Below are positions 1 through 5,614 of a DNA stretch of 8,363 bases, piece after piece. The DNA lies in assembly GCA_009936695.1 (NCBI GenBank), contig JAACEA010000331.1, forward strand, positions 1-8,363, given 5' to 3'. The DNA comes from Planctomycetia bacterium (GTDB lineage Bacteria; Planctomycetota; Phycisphaerae; Phycisphaerales; SM1A02). Every line of letters begins with the position of its first letter. Positions within the stretch are counted from its first letter, which is position 1. The notes under the pieces were generated by a model. That model ran no database searches and was not told where the DNA came from. It worked only from the letters and a program-made list of their open reading frames with translations. The translations under genes and the position numbers were made by a program.

Positions 1-11
1 CCAATCGATCG

Positions 12-26
12 GCGTTCGCCGAACGC
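12..26. repeat. Perfect 7-bp inverted repeat at a predicted transcription start
   Basis: GCGTTCG, one central C, then CGAACGC. As RNA it could fold into a 6-bp stem with a 3-base loop. It overlaps the predicted start of the leftward transcript from the promoter at 30-57, so it could be an operator for a dimeric repressor or a 5' mRNA hairpin. A palindrome of this length can also occur by chance in GC-rich DNA. Confidence 0.4.
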
Positions 27-29
27 GAG

Positions 30-57
30 ATTCTACACCCGGTCCCGTTTCGGTCAA
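30..57 (-). promoter_or_regulatory. sigma70-like promoter reading out of the left edge
   Basis: Read on the minus strand, TTGACC (52-57) is followed after exactly 16 bases by TAGAAT (30-35). Each hexamer matches the housekeeping consensus at five of six positions (TTGACA / TATAAT). The predicted transcription start is near position 22-24, and the transcript would run leftwards to a gene outside the window, divergent from the ACT-domain gene at 151. The start site would fall inside the palindrome at 12-26. The motif is seen directly; promoter activity is inferred. Such a good pair is notable in DNA this GC-rich. Confidence 0.6.
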
Positions 58-150
58 CCTCCGCGGGGCGGGATCACGGCCCGGGCCGCATGCAGGGGCT
101 TCGACCCCGCTCACGAGGCGTGTACCGGGATTCCACGGGGACTCCTCGTC

Positions 151-582
151 ATGCCGGACCTTTCTTCGAAGCAGGCCCCGGGTCGGCGACTCCGCCGACG
201 GACCGGTCGGATGGCGGTCCTGCGACTCCCTCCCGACGTCCCCGTACCGCCGTCCGACGACGTGCCATCCGGGCCGCTCGACGCGGTGATCCGCACGCCG
301 GAGGAGACGACCCTGGTGCGGAGTTGGCAGGATTCCGCGGTCGAAACCCTCCCCGACGTGGAGCGAAGCGGGCCGTACCGCGCCTGGTCGGTCCCGGGAA
401 AGCTCGATTTCGAACTGGTCGGCGTCCTGCTCGAGTTGATCGAGCCGCTCCGAATCGCGGAGGTTCCGGTGCTGGCGATCTCCACGTTCGACACCGACTG
501 GATCCTCGTGGCCGAGGAACGTGGCGAGGTCGCGGAGGCGGCCTGGCGTTCGGCGGGCATCGAGATCCTCGATCACGAGTAG
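151..582 (+). CDS. Small ACT-domain protein (ACT_7 / CASTOR-like family)
   Basis: A 143-residue soluble protein with no signal peptide. The segment around residues 20-31 (GRMAVLRLPPDVPVP) and the RTPEE segment at 48-52 match the N-terminal half of a widespread family of small bacterial ACT proteins. The C-terminal half carries the hallmark run from LDFELVGVL (85-93) to PVLAISTFDTDWILV (106-120), followed by a final helix and strand. In this family the ISTFDTD segment lies in an ACT fold of the kind that binds amino acids in allosteric regulators; no enzymatic activity is established. ATG at 151 is chosen over the in-frame ATG at 211 because family members usually have about ten residues before the RLPPD strand. 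No clear Shine-Dalgarno sequence is visible. It stands alone, 171 bases before the lipoprotein gene, so its ligand cannot be inferred from context. Family assignment is fairly sure; biological role unknown. Confidence 0.82.
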   Translation: MPDLSSKQAPGRRLRRRTGRMAVLRLPPDVPVPPSDDVPSGPLDAVIRTPEETTLVRSWQDSAVETLPDVERSGPYRAWSVPGKLDFELVGVLLELIEPLRIAEVPVLAISTFDTDWILVAEERGEVAEAAWRSAGIEILDHE

Positions 583-712
583 ATGGGCACGGCCGATTCC
601 GAGGTCCGAAAACGATGCTGCGGCGATCTGTGAGGCCCCGGATCCGCGTTCGTCGGCGTTGATCGGAATCCCGCCAACGCGACCCGCGCCGCAGGACGAC
701 GACCAGTTCGGA

Positions 713-728
713 TCGCACATCGGTGCGA
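713..728. repeat. 6-bp hairpin just upstream of the lipoprotein gene
   Basis: TCGCAC, a four-base loop ATCG, then GTGCGA. It ends 12 bases before the Shine-Dalgarno GGAGGG (741-746) of the gene at 754. There is no T-run, so it is not a standard terminator for the upstream ACT-domain gene. It may be a leader hairpin or operator, or chance. The rest of 583-753 shows no convincing gene or promoter. Confidence 0.25.
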
Positions 729-753
729 CGTCGTCATCCGGGAGGGTCGTTCC

Positions 754-1764
754 ATGTCGCAGGTCGTTTCACGCATCGGTCGTCATCTCGCCGGCGGCAT
801 CGCCGCCGCCGCGTTCGTCGCCACGTTCGTCGGTTGCGAGTCCCATCAGGTGACTCGTGATCTCGCGATCGTCGCCACCAACGTCGACACCGGACTTCCG
901 GTGGACGGGGTTCGAATCGCCCAGCACGTCGAGGGTGGTTGGTTGCAGGGGCTCGCGGACGACTCGCTGGTGACCACCGGTGAAGATGGTCGTGCGTCGC
1001 TCTCCGCGAGTCGGCGAGACGCCTCGTGGCTCGTGGTCCGCCCGGGCTACGAACCGATGGTGGTCGAGTTCGCGAACGGTTCGTCGACGCCGGCGGACAC
1101 CGGCGCGGCCACGACCACGCTTGATTGGAACACCGCCGTCGAAACGGGCATGCTCGAGCTCGAGATGAGACCCATGCGGACCAGGTCGATGCGGATCACC
1201 GTGCTCGACGCCGATACCGGCGCCGTCGTTCCGCATGCCACCGTCGAGCACTGCTCGACCTCGTATCTCGATCACGAGATCGCCCGGACGCTCTTCGGCG
1301 TGCCGGTCGCGATCACGACCACCGCGGATCGCGACGGCCATGCGACGATCGAGGTTCCCGACGGGATGGAGACCGTGATCCGAGTCGGCGCGACGGGTCG
1401 GATCGGATCCGAAGTTCGACTCGATCCCCGGCGATCCACGGGTGTGCCGTCGGAGATGTGCATCACGATCGCCGAACCACACTACGAACCGACCCGGGTG
1501 ATCGTGCTCGATCGCAGGACCGGCGAACCCGTCGGCGGCGTGGACCTGATCGTGGGCCTGCACGATCCCGAGACCGGCGAGCTTCGGAGCACGGGGGTCT
1601 GGACCACCGATGCCGAGGGTCTCGCGCTCCTGATGAAGCCGGGGGCCGGACTCGGCACGATCGAGATCCGGGCCGGTGATCGCCATTCGGACGAGTTCCG
1701 CCTGGTCGAGGTCCGCAGCCCGGACCTGCCGGCGATCGTGATCGAAGCCGACGCGTTCGATTGA
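754..1764 (+). CDS. Lipoprotein with three carboxypeptidase-regulatory-like repeats
   Basis: 336 residues. The N-terminus is a lipoprotein signal peptide: Arg7/Arg10, a hydrophobic stretch 12-26, and a lipobox F25-V-G-C28, so cleavage and lipidation at Cys28 are expected and the mature protein is probably membrane-anchored and periplasmic or surface-facing. The mature part repeats a motif of the form V-x-D-x-x-T-G-x-x-V-x-x-(A/G)-x-(V/L) at about 40-55, 150-165 and 251-266, each followed 30-45 residues later by a T-x-x-(D/E)-G-x-(A/L) turn (74-81, 190-197, 284-291). This spacing is typical of carboxypeptidase regulatory-like / Ig-like beta-sandwich modules, usually structural or adhesive. No catalytic motif is seen. 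The start is well supported by GGAGGG (741-746) seven bases upstream. asd follows after 50 bases in the same direction, but the functions are not obviously linked. Cell location is confident; function unknown. Confidence 0.8.
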   Translation: MSQVVSRIGRHLAGGIAAAAFVATFVGCESHQVTRDLAIVATNVDTGLPVDGVRIAQHVEGGWLQGLADDSLVTTGEDGRASLSASRRDASWLVVRPGYEPMVVEFANGSSTPADTGAATTTLDWNTAVETGMLELEMRPMRTRSMRITVLDADTGAVVPHATVEHCSTSYLDHEIARTLFGVPVAITTTADRDGHATIEVPDGMETVIRVGATGRIGSEVRLDPRRSTGVPSEMCITIAEPHYEPTRVIVLDRRTGEPVGGVDLIVGLHDPETGELRSTGVWTTDAEGLALLMKPGAGLGTIEIRAGDRHSDEFRLVEVRSPDLPAIVIEADAFD

Positions 1765-1814
1765 TCGGACCGGCCTCCGACGGGTTTCGTTCGGCTGGCT
1801 GATACCCTGATCGC

Positions 1815-2849
1815 ATGAAGGACGTCACCATCGTGGGTGCGACCGGCGCGGTCGGTGCCGAGCTCCGCGCGATCCTCGCCGATCGCGGGATCGAGGCGTC
1901 GGGCCTTCGTCTGTTCGCGTCGTCGCGCAGCGCCGGCCGGTCCTTGGAACATCGAGGCGAATCGATCGCCGTCGAATCGGCGGATGGGGAACGGATCCGC
2001 GCGGCGTTCGAGGCATCCGACACCGTCTTTCTCGCGGCGACCGCCGAGACGAGTCGCCGGCTCGCGCCGATCGCGGTCGCGTCCTCGTGCGTCGTCATCG
2101 ACAATTCCAGCGCCTTTCGCGACGACCCCGACTGTCCACTGGTGGTCTGCGGCGTGAATGACGCGGTGCTCGACGGTTTCACGGGCCCGGGCGTCATCGC
2201 GAATCCCAACTGCTCGACCATCATCGCGCTCGCCGCGATCGCGCCGCTCCGGCGACTGGGCCGCCTCCTGCGAATGACCGTCTGCACCTATCAGGCGATC
2301 TCCGGCGCCGGGGCGGCGGCGATGTCGGAGCTCGAATCCCAGGCGAGGGCCTGGGCCGCGGACGAGCCGCTTCCGACGACGACCCTCGGGCGACAGGGGG
2401 TCTTCAACGTCTTCAGTCACGACTCCGAAGTCGACGCGGACGGCGTGAACCGGGAGGAGCGGAAACTCGAGACGGAGTCGAGGCGGATCCTCGCCGACCC
2501 CGACCTGTTCGTCTCCTCGACCTGTGTCCGCGTCCCCGTCCTGCGGGCGCACAGCGAGGCGATCCACCTCGAATTCGATCGGGCGGTGGACGCCGAAGCG
2601 GCCCGGGCGATCCTCGCGAATGCGCCGGGGCTCGAGGTCGTGGATGATCGCGAAGGCCGTCGGTTCCCCGAGCCGATCCATGCGGCGGAACGCGACGAGG
2701 TTCTCGTCGGACGGATCCGCCGGGATCCGGGCGTGCCGGATGGCCGCGGGCTCGCGTTCTTCGCGGCCGGTGATCAGCTCCGGAAGGGTGCGGCGCTCAA
2801 TGCGGTGCAGATCGCGGAAGCGATCGGCGGCCGAGGCGGACATCGCTGA
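1815..2849 (+). CDS. asd: Aspartate-semialdehyde dehydrogenase
   Basis: 344 residues, cytoplasmic. It catalyses NADPH-dependent reductive dephosphorylation of L-aspartyl-4-phosphate to aspartate semialdehyde, the branch point for lysine/diaminopimelate, threonine and methionine. The N-terminal Rossmann fold starts with VGATGAVG (7-14). The catalytic nucleophile is Cys133 in NPNCSTI (130-136), with Gln160 in the TYQAISGAG segment. The substrate-binding and acid/base residues expected of the family are Arg239 and His246 in RVPVLRAHSEA. The NREERKLETESRRIL segment (212-226) is the conserved helix near the active site. Length fits the shorter bacterial/archaeal-type enzymes rather than the roughly 367-residue enterobacterial form. 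No Shine-Dalgarno precedes the ATG; instead a TANNNT-type -10-like hexamer (TACCCT, 1803-1808) ends six bases before it, so leaderless transcription is possible. The stop lies in a palindrome shared with convergent xerD. Identification is secure. Confidence 0.96.
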   Translation: MKDVTIVGATGAVGAELRAILADRGIEASGLRLFASSRSAGRSLEHRGESIAVESADGERIRAAFEASDTVFLAATAETSRRLAPIAVASSCVVIDNSSAFRDDPDCPLVVCGVNDAVLDGFTGPGVIANPNCSTIIALAAIAPLRRLGRLLRMTVCTYQAISGAGAAAMSELESQARAWAADEPLPTTTLGRQGVFNVFSHDSEVDADGVNREERKLETESRRILADPDLFVSSTCVRVPVLRAHSEAIHLEFDRAVDAEAARAILANAPGLEVVDDREGRRFPEPIHAAERDEVLVGRIRRDPGVPDGRGLAFFAAGDQLRKGAALNAVQIAEAIGGRGGHR

Positions 2850-2862
2850 ACGAATCGTTCAG
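2846..2862. repeat. Palindrome holding both stop codons of convergent asd and xerD
   Basis: CTGAACGA, central A, TCGTTCAG: a perfect 8-bp inverted repeat. The left arm contains the TGA of asd (2847-2849), the right arm the TGA of xerD read on the other strand (2859-2861). As RNA it gives a 7-bp stem with an AAT loop on either strand. Only 9 bases separate the genes, so any terminator for both must lie here or inside the opposite gene. No T-run follows in either direction, so a classical intrinsic terminator is not supported; a weak bidirectional terminator or 3'-end protective hairpin is possible. Confidence 0.45.
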
Positions 2863-3779
2863 TTGCGGGGGTGGTAGCTTCGGACCACCTCGCGAAGCTG
2901 GCTTCGATCCACGTGGGTGTAGACCTGCGTGGTGCCGATGTCCGCGTGGCCGAGCAGGTCCTGAACCACGCGAAGGTCCGCGCCGCCGATCAGGAGATGG
3001 GTCGCGAAGCTGTGTCGGAGCTTGTGCGGGTGCACGTTCCGCATGCCGGCGATGGCCGCGTACTTCCGCACGATCTGCCACACCGCGACGCGTTCGAGCG
3101 GGCGTCCGCTGAAGGAGAGCAGCAGATGGGCCCGGTCGCGGCCGTCGTCGAAGCGAAGCAGATCGGGCCTGACTTCGGTGAGGTACTTCAGGGTCCACTT
3201 GACCGCCGGATCGCCGATCGGAACGACGCGTTGCTTGGAACCCTTGCCGGTGACCGTGAGGCTCGCGAGGGTCTCGTGGAACTCGTCGAGGCGGAGGGCG
3301 GTCACTTCGCTGGCCCGGAGACCGGCGGCATACATGAGTTCCAGCATCGCGCGATCCCGGACCCAGAGTCGACCGTGTTCCGGTTCCGGGGCCTCGATCA
3401 GCTTCCGCATCTGTCGTGGACTCATCACGCCGGGGACCCGCTTCCACCGGGTCGGGCGTTCGAGCAGCCGGGCCGGGTCCTTCCGGATCCGTCCGTTCGC
3501 GCAGAGCCAGCGGAAGAAGACACGTGCGGTGGCGAGATGCCGGGTGATCGTCGTCGGCTCGAAGCCGCGATCGCGACTGAGTCCGCGCAGATGATCCGCG
3601 ACATCGTTCGGGCCGACGTCGTCGATTGAATCGATCCCGTTGGATCGAAGGGTGCCGATCAGGTCGCCGAGATCCCGGGCATACGCCTCGAGCGTCGCGG
3701 GCGCGAGTCCCGCTTCGATCCGGACGTAGGTCAGGAAGTCACGAACCGGTCGGTCGAAGCCGGAGTGAATCGCCGTCAT
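2859..3779 (-). CDS. xerD: Tyrosine recombinase, XerD-type
   Basis: 306 residues. The N-terminal SAM-like core-binding domain (about 10-92) includes the family's LAPATLEAYARDL segment (25-37). The catalytic domain (about 115-300) has the complete set: Arg155 in AAGLRASE, Lys179 in TGKGSKQR, His252 and Arg255 in HPHKLRHSFATHLL, His278 in LLGHADIGTTQ, and nucleophile Tyr287 in VYTHV. Residue spacing matches E. coli XerD nearly one-to-one with an offset of 7-8, and the GADLRVVQDLLGH segment is more XerD-like than XerC-like. Its expected role is resolving chromosome dimers at a dif site with a partner Xer protein and FtsK; nothing nearby suggests an integron or phage integrase. An in-frame TGA lies four codons upstream, which fixes ATG 3779 as the earliest start. 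No Shine-Dalgarno is visible and the upstream ORF overlaps by 41 bases, so translation is probably coupled. XerC versus XerD identity is less sure than the family. Confidence 0.92.
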   Translation of the reverse strand: MTAIHSGFDRPVRDFLTYVRIEAGLAPATLEAYARDLGDLIGTLRSNGIDSIDDVGPNDVADHLRGLSRDRGFEPTTITRHLATARVFFRWLCANGRIRKDPARLLERPTRWKRVPGVMSPRQMRKLIEAPEPEHGRLWVRDRAMLELMYAAGLRASEVTALRLDEFHETLASLTVTGKGSKQRVVPIGDPAVKWTLKYLTEVRPDLLRFDDGRDRAHLLLSFSGRPLERVAVWQIVRKYAAIAGMRNVHPHKLRHSFATHLLIGGADLRVVQDLLGHADIGTTQVYTHVDRSQLREVVRSYHPRN

Positions 3780-4107
3780 GGGTGAGCGTCACGGGAGCCG
3801 GAGCGGAGGGGTGGGCGAACACGACGCCCTGTTCCTCCTCCATCCGAAGGCGGTGGTACATGAGACATCCGGCCACGCCGCTGCCGAGGCAGACGTCCAT
3901 CGCTTCCGAGAGTCGGGCGAGTGAGAATCGGGCCTGGCATCGTTCGTCGTTTCGTTCGAAGTAGGGACAGCAGTTCGTCGCGGCCGGATCCTCGGCGAGC
4001 AACCCGCGATCCGTCGTCTCGCCGGCGGCCGGGCCGGATCGATGCGCCCGCGGCCGGTGCAGCTCGGGATCGAACTGGAGCGTGTCGTTGCGGAGTGCGG
4101 TCTGCAT
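3739..4107 (-). CDS. Small Cys-rich protein of unknown function overlapping xerD
   Basis: 122 residues, no signal peptide or membrane segment. The first 43 residues look disordered (many Arg, Pro, Gly). A compact core follows, from Cys46-Cys47-Pro-Tyr-Phe to about residue 92, with Cys57, Cys73 and Cys81, giving C-x(9)-C-x(15)-C-x(7)-C counted from Cys47. Within it are FSLARLSEAMDVC (61-73) and CLMYHRLRMEEE (81-92), both helix-like. Four or five well-spaced cysteines in a small cytosolic protein suggest a bound metal or Fe-S cluster, but this is inference. The start at 4107 has a Shine-Dalgarno (GAAGGA, minus strand, 4117-4122) nine bases upstream. The last 41 bases overlap the start of xerD in another frame, indicating a two-gene operon. 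I do not know a named family with certainty. The Cys-rich core reads as genuine protein, unlike the Arg/Pro-rich shadows in other frames. Confidence 0.62.
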   Translation of the reverse strand: MQTALRNDTLQFDPELHRPRAHRSGPAAGETTDRGLLAEDPAATNCCPYFERNDERCQARFSLARLSEAMDVCLGSGVAGCLMYHRLRMEEEQGVVFAHPSAPAPVTLTHDGDSLRLRPTGS

Positions 4108-4510
4108 GCGAGGCGGTCCTTCGCCGGAGGACTGGTCGGGCCGTGCTCGGCCCGGTGATGCGATTCCGGTGCGTGCCCGCGATCCGTGCGAGCCCTCCCG
4201 GCCATCGTCCGGGTCATCGGATGAACCATCGCATTCCGGCCAGATTCAAGTCGATGCAATCAGCGAGATCGTCCGGAAACACCGCGGCGGTCTCACGCCG
4301 CCGGTCTTGCGGCCGCTCCCGGAACGCGTCCACCGCCGGCGGATCGGCATCTTTCGCCCCTGGTCCGATGGCGATCGGCGCAGGAATCGCGGCGAGTCTC
4401 GCCCGCGACACCGTGCAATCGGCCTTCCTGCCATCGCCGTCCACGTTTCGGGGGGCGGGCATGGTGGTTGCATGGGATCTCTTCCAACCGCTTTCGGCAA
4501 GGAGTGCCCC
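4108..4510. other. Divergent intergenic region upstream of the flagellar operon
   Basis: Lies between the minus-strand Cys-rich gene and the plus-strand flagellar operon. Its right end holds the sigma54 promoter (4456-4472) and the Shine-Dalgarno of the next gene. A 6-bp GC-rich inverted repeat with a 7-base loop (4285-4303) lies about 180 bases upstream of the promoter, in the range where sigma54 activator sites are found, but such repeats are common in this DNA. A minus-strand reading frame at 4214-4411 (GTG start, 65 codons, AGGAAGG about 11 bases upstream) has partly gene-like codon use and ends DLADCIDLNLAGMRWFIR; it is too weak to call. The plus-strand frame open from 4082 runs through this region as an Arg-rich translation typical of non-coding GC-rich DNA. 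No tRNA, CRISPR or insertion sequence is visible. Confidence 0.5.
4456..4472 (+). promoter_or_regulatory. sigma54 (RpoN) -24/-12 promoter of the flagellar operon
   Basis: The sequence CGGGCATG, four bases, TTGCA matches the sigma54 consensus YTGGCACG-N4-TTGCW at 11 of 13 fixed positions. The invariant GG (4458-4459) and GC (4470-4471) are separated by exactly 10 bases, as required. Predicted transcription start is near 4483, giving a leader of about 28 bases that contains the Shine-Dalgarno AAGGAG (4499-4504) before the ATG at 4511. RpoN control of rod and ring genes is established in several flagellar systems, and sigma54 promoters need an ATP-dependent activator (FleQ/FlrC/FlgR type), which is not in this window. 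Motif, position and gene content agree well. Confidence 0.75.
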
Positions 4511-4825
4511 ATGCGGATCGAACGACCCCGAGCGGCCGGAGAGGATCTCCGGACCGGCTCGCGACAACCCGAGGCCCGACCCATGTCGATCGGAACCGAA
4601 TCCGAATCGGCAATCGATGCGCGTCTGTTGCACATGCTGCGCCGCGAGATGGATCCTCGAAATCACTCCAACGGGCTCGGAGCGGAGATTCTCCGCCTTG
4701 CCGGGCTCGCGGCCGCGGTTCATCGCGGTACTGCGATGTCGAACGACGGTGGCGCGGCCGTTGCTTGCAGTCACGGAGATTCGATCGCCACCGTCGGTGG
4801 TGACGCCTTGGAGACGCCTCGATGA
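4511..4825 (+). CDS. Unknown 104-residue leader gene of the flagellar rod operon
   Basis: The start is supported by AAGGAG (4499-4504) six bases upstream and by the sigma54 promoter immediately before it. Its TGA overlaps the flgF start codon as ATGA (4822-4825), so flgF translation is probably coupled to it. The product is small, soluble and has no signal peptide. Residues 1-33 are charged and probably disordered; 34-72 (from AIDARLLHMLRREM to ILRLAGLAAAVHRG) look like two helices joined by a DPRNHSNG turn; the tail 75-104 is Gly/Ala-rich with one Cys. Size, order and helical pattern would suit a flagellar chaperone or regulator such as a FlgM- or FlgN-like protein, but I see no sequence match to either. 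The reading frame is open much further upstream, so an annotator could choose an earlier start; the promoter position argues against that. Confidence 0.55.
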   Translation: MRIERPRAAGEDLRTGSRQPEARPMSIGTESESAIDARLLHMLRREMDPRNHSNGLGAEILRLAGLAAAVHRGTAMSNDGGAAVACSHGDSIATVGGDALETPR

Positions 4826-5574
4826 ACTACGGACTCTGGATGTCGGCGGCCGGACTCTCGACCGAGATGCATCGGCAGGACGTGATCTCCAACAACCTCG
4901 CGAACGCCCAGACCGCCGGTTTCAAGGCGGATCACACCTTCACCCGGGAACGTCCGATCGCCCGTGAGGAACTCGGACTCGACGTGCCTTCCCAGCTGCT
5001 GCTCGAGCGGCTCGGCGGTGGCGTGCTGGCCGAGCCCACCTGGACGAACTTCGCCCAGAGTGGATTCACCGCGGGTGGCGATCTCGACCTCGCGATCAGT
5101 GGCCCGGGCTTCTTCGTGGTCCGCGACGGCGAGGGCGAAGCCTTCACCCGCGACGGGGGATTCAACCGGGGCACCCGTGGCGAGCTCGTCGATGGTGACG
5201 GCCGTCAGGTGATGTCCGTTCGAAATCGCCCGATCCGACTGCCCGAGACCGGATCGATCTCGATCGGGCAGGATGGAACGATCTCGATCGACGGCGAGTC
5301 GGTCGATCGAATCCGCGTGGCCGGACCCGACACCGACCAGCTCCGCAAGGGTGGCGACAACCTCTACCGGTACCTCGGTGCCGGCAAGGTCCCCGATGCC
5401 GGCTCGGACGTCCTGGTCAAGCAGGGCTGGATCGAGGATTCCGGCGTCGACCCGATCCGCAGCATGACCGACCTCGTCGCGTCGAGCCGGGCCGTGCAGG
5501 CCTCCGCTCGATTCATCGACCTTCACGACCGCATGATGGAACTCGCCGTGAACCGCCTCGGCGCGGTCGCCTGA
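4822..5574 (+). CDS. flgF: Flagellar basal-body rod protein FlgF
   Basis: 250 residues, essentially the length of E. coli FlgF (251). It is a proximal rod component exported by the flagellar type III apparatus, so it has no cleaved signal peptide. The N-terminal rod signature is clear: LWMSAAGLSTEMHRQDVISN (5-24) running into NNLANAQTAGFK (24-35). The centre has the D-L-D-L-A-I-S-G-P-G-F-F-V-V segment and AFTRDGGF typical of FlgF/FlgG hook-rod proteins. The C-terminus has VKQGWIEDSGVDPIRSMTDL followed by a long heptad-like helix ending in HDRMMELAVNRLG. The start overlaps the upstream stop (ATGA), with GGAG (4810-4813) eight bases before it. flgG follows after 40 bases. FlgF and FlgG share this architecture; the shorter centre and first position before a more canonical FlgG favour FlgF. 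Confidence 0.92.
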   Translation: MNYGLWMSAAGLSTEMHRQDVISNNLANAQTAGFKADHTFTRERPIAREELGLDVPSQLLLERLGGGVLAEPTWTNFAQSGFTAGGDLDLAISGPGFFVVRDGEGEAFTRDGGFNRGTRGELVDGDGRQVMSVRNRPIRLPETGSISIGQDGTISIDGESVDRIRVAGPDTDQLRKGGDNLYRYLGAGKVPDAGSDVLVKQGWIEDSGVDPIRSMTDLVASSRAVQASARFIDLHDRMMELAVNRLGAVA

Positions 5575-5614
5575 TCCCGAACCCCGCACCCATCCGCCTT
5601 CAGGAACCACGACC

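Noticed and set aside
1482..2843. A 453-codon minus-strand frame opposite asd and the lipoprotein end
   Set aside because: It lies opposite asd, whose catalytic residues are all present, and its translation is a low-complexity Arg/Asp-rich shadow.
2859..3779. The tyrosine recombinase as an integrase of a mobile element or integron
   Set aside because: No attachment repeats, cassette array, transfer or phage genes are nearby, and the sequence is closest to housekeeping XerD, lying among core genes.
4285..4303. GC-rich 6-bp inverted repeat as an enhancer site for a sigma54 activator
   Set aside because: The distance is suitable, but there is only one copy, it matches no known activator motif and similar GC repeats occur by chance in this DNA.
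4082..4510. Upstream extension of the unknown leader gene to an ATG at 4082
   Set aside because: The frame is open, but this part is Arg-rich, overlaps the opposite-strand Cys-rich gene and would put the sigma54 promoter and AAGGAG inside the gene; ATG 4511 fits the signals better.
3921..4967. A 348-codon plus-strand frame crossing the xerD-flgF interval
   Set aside because: It is Arg/Ser/Pro-rich, runs antisense to the start of the Cys-rich gene, crosses the sigma54 promoter and continues into flgF in the wrong frame.
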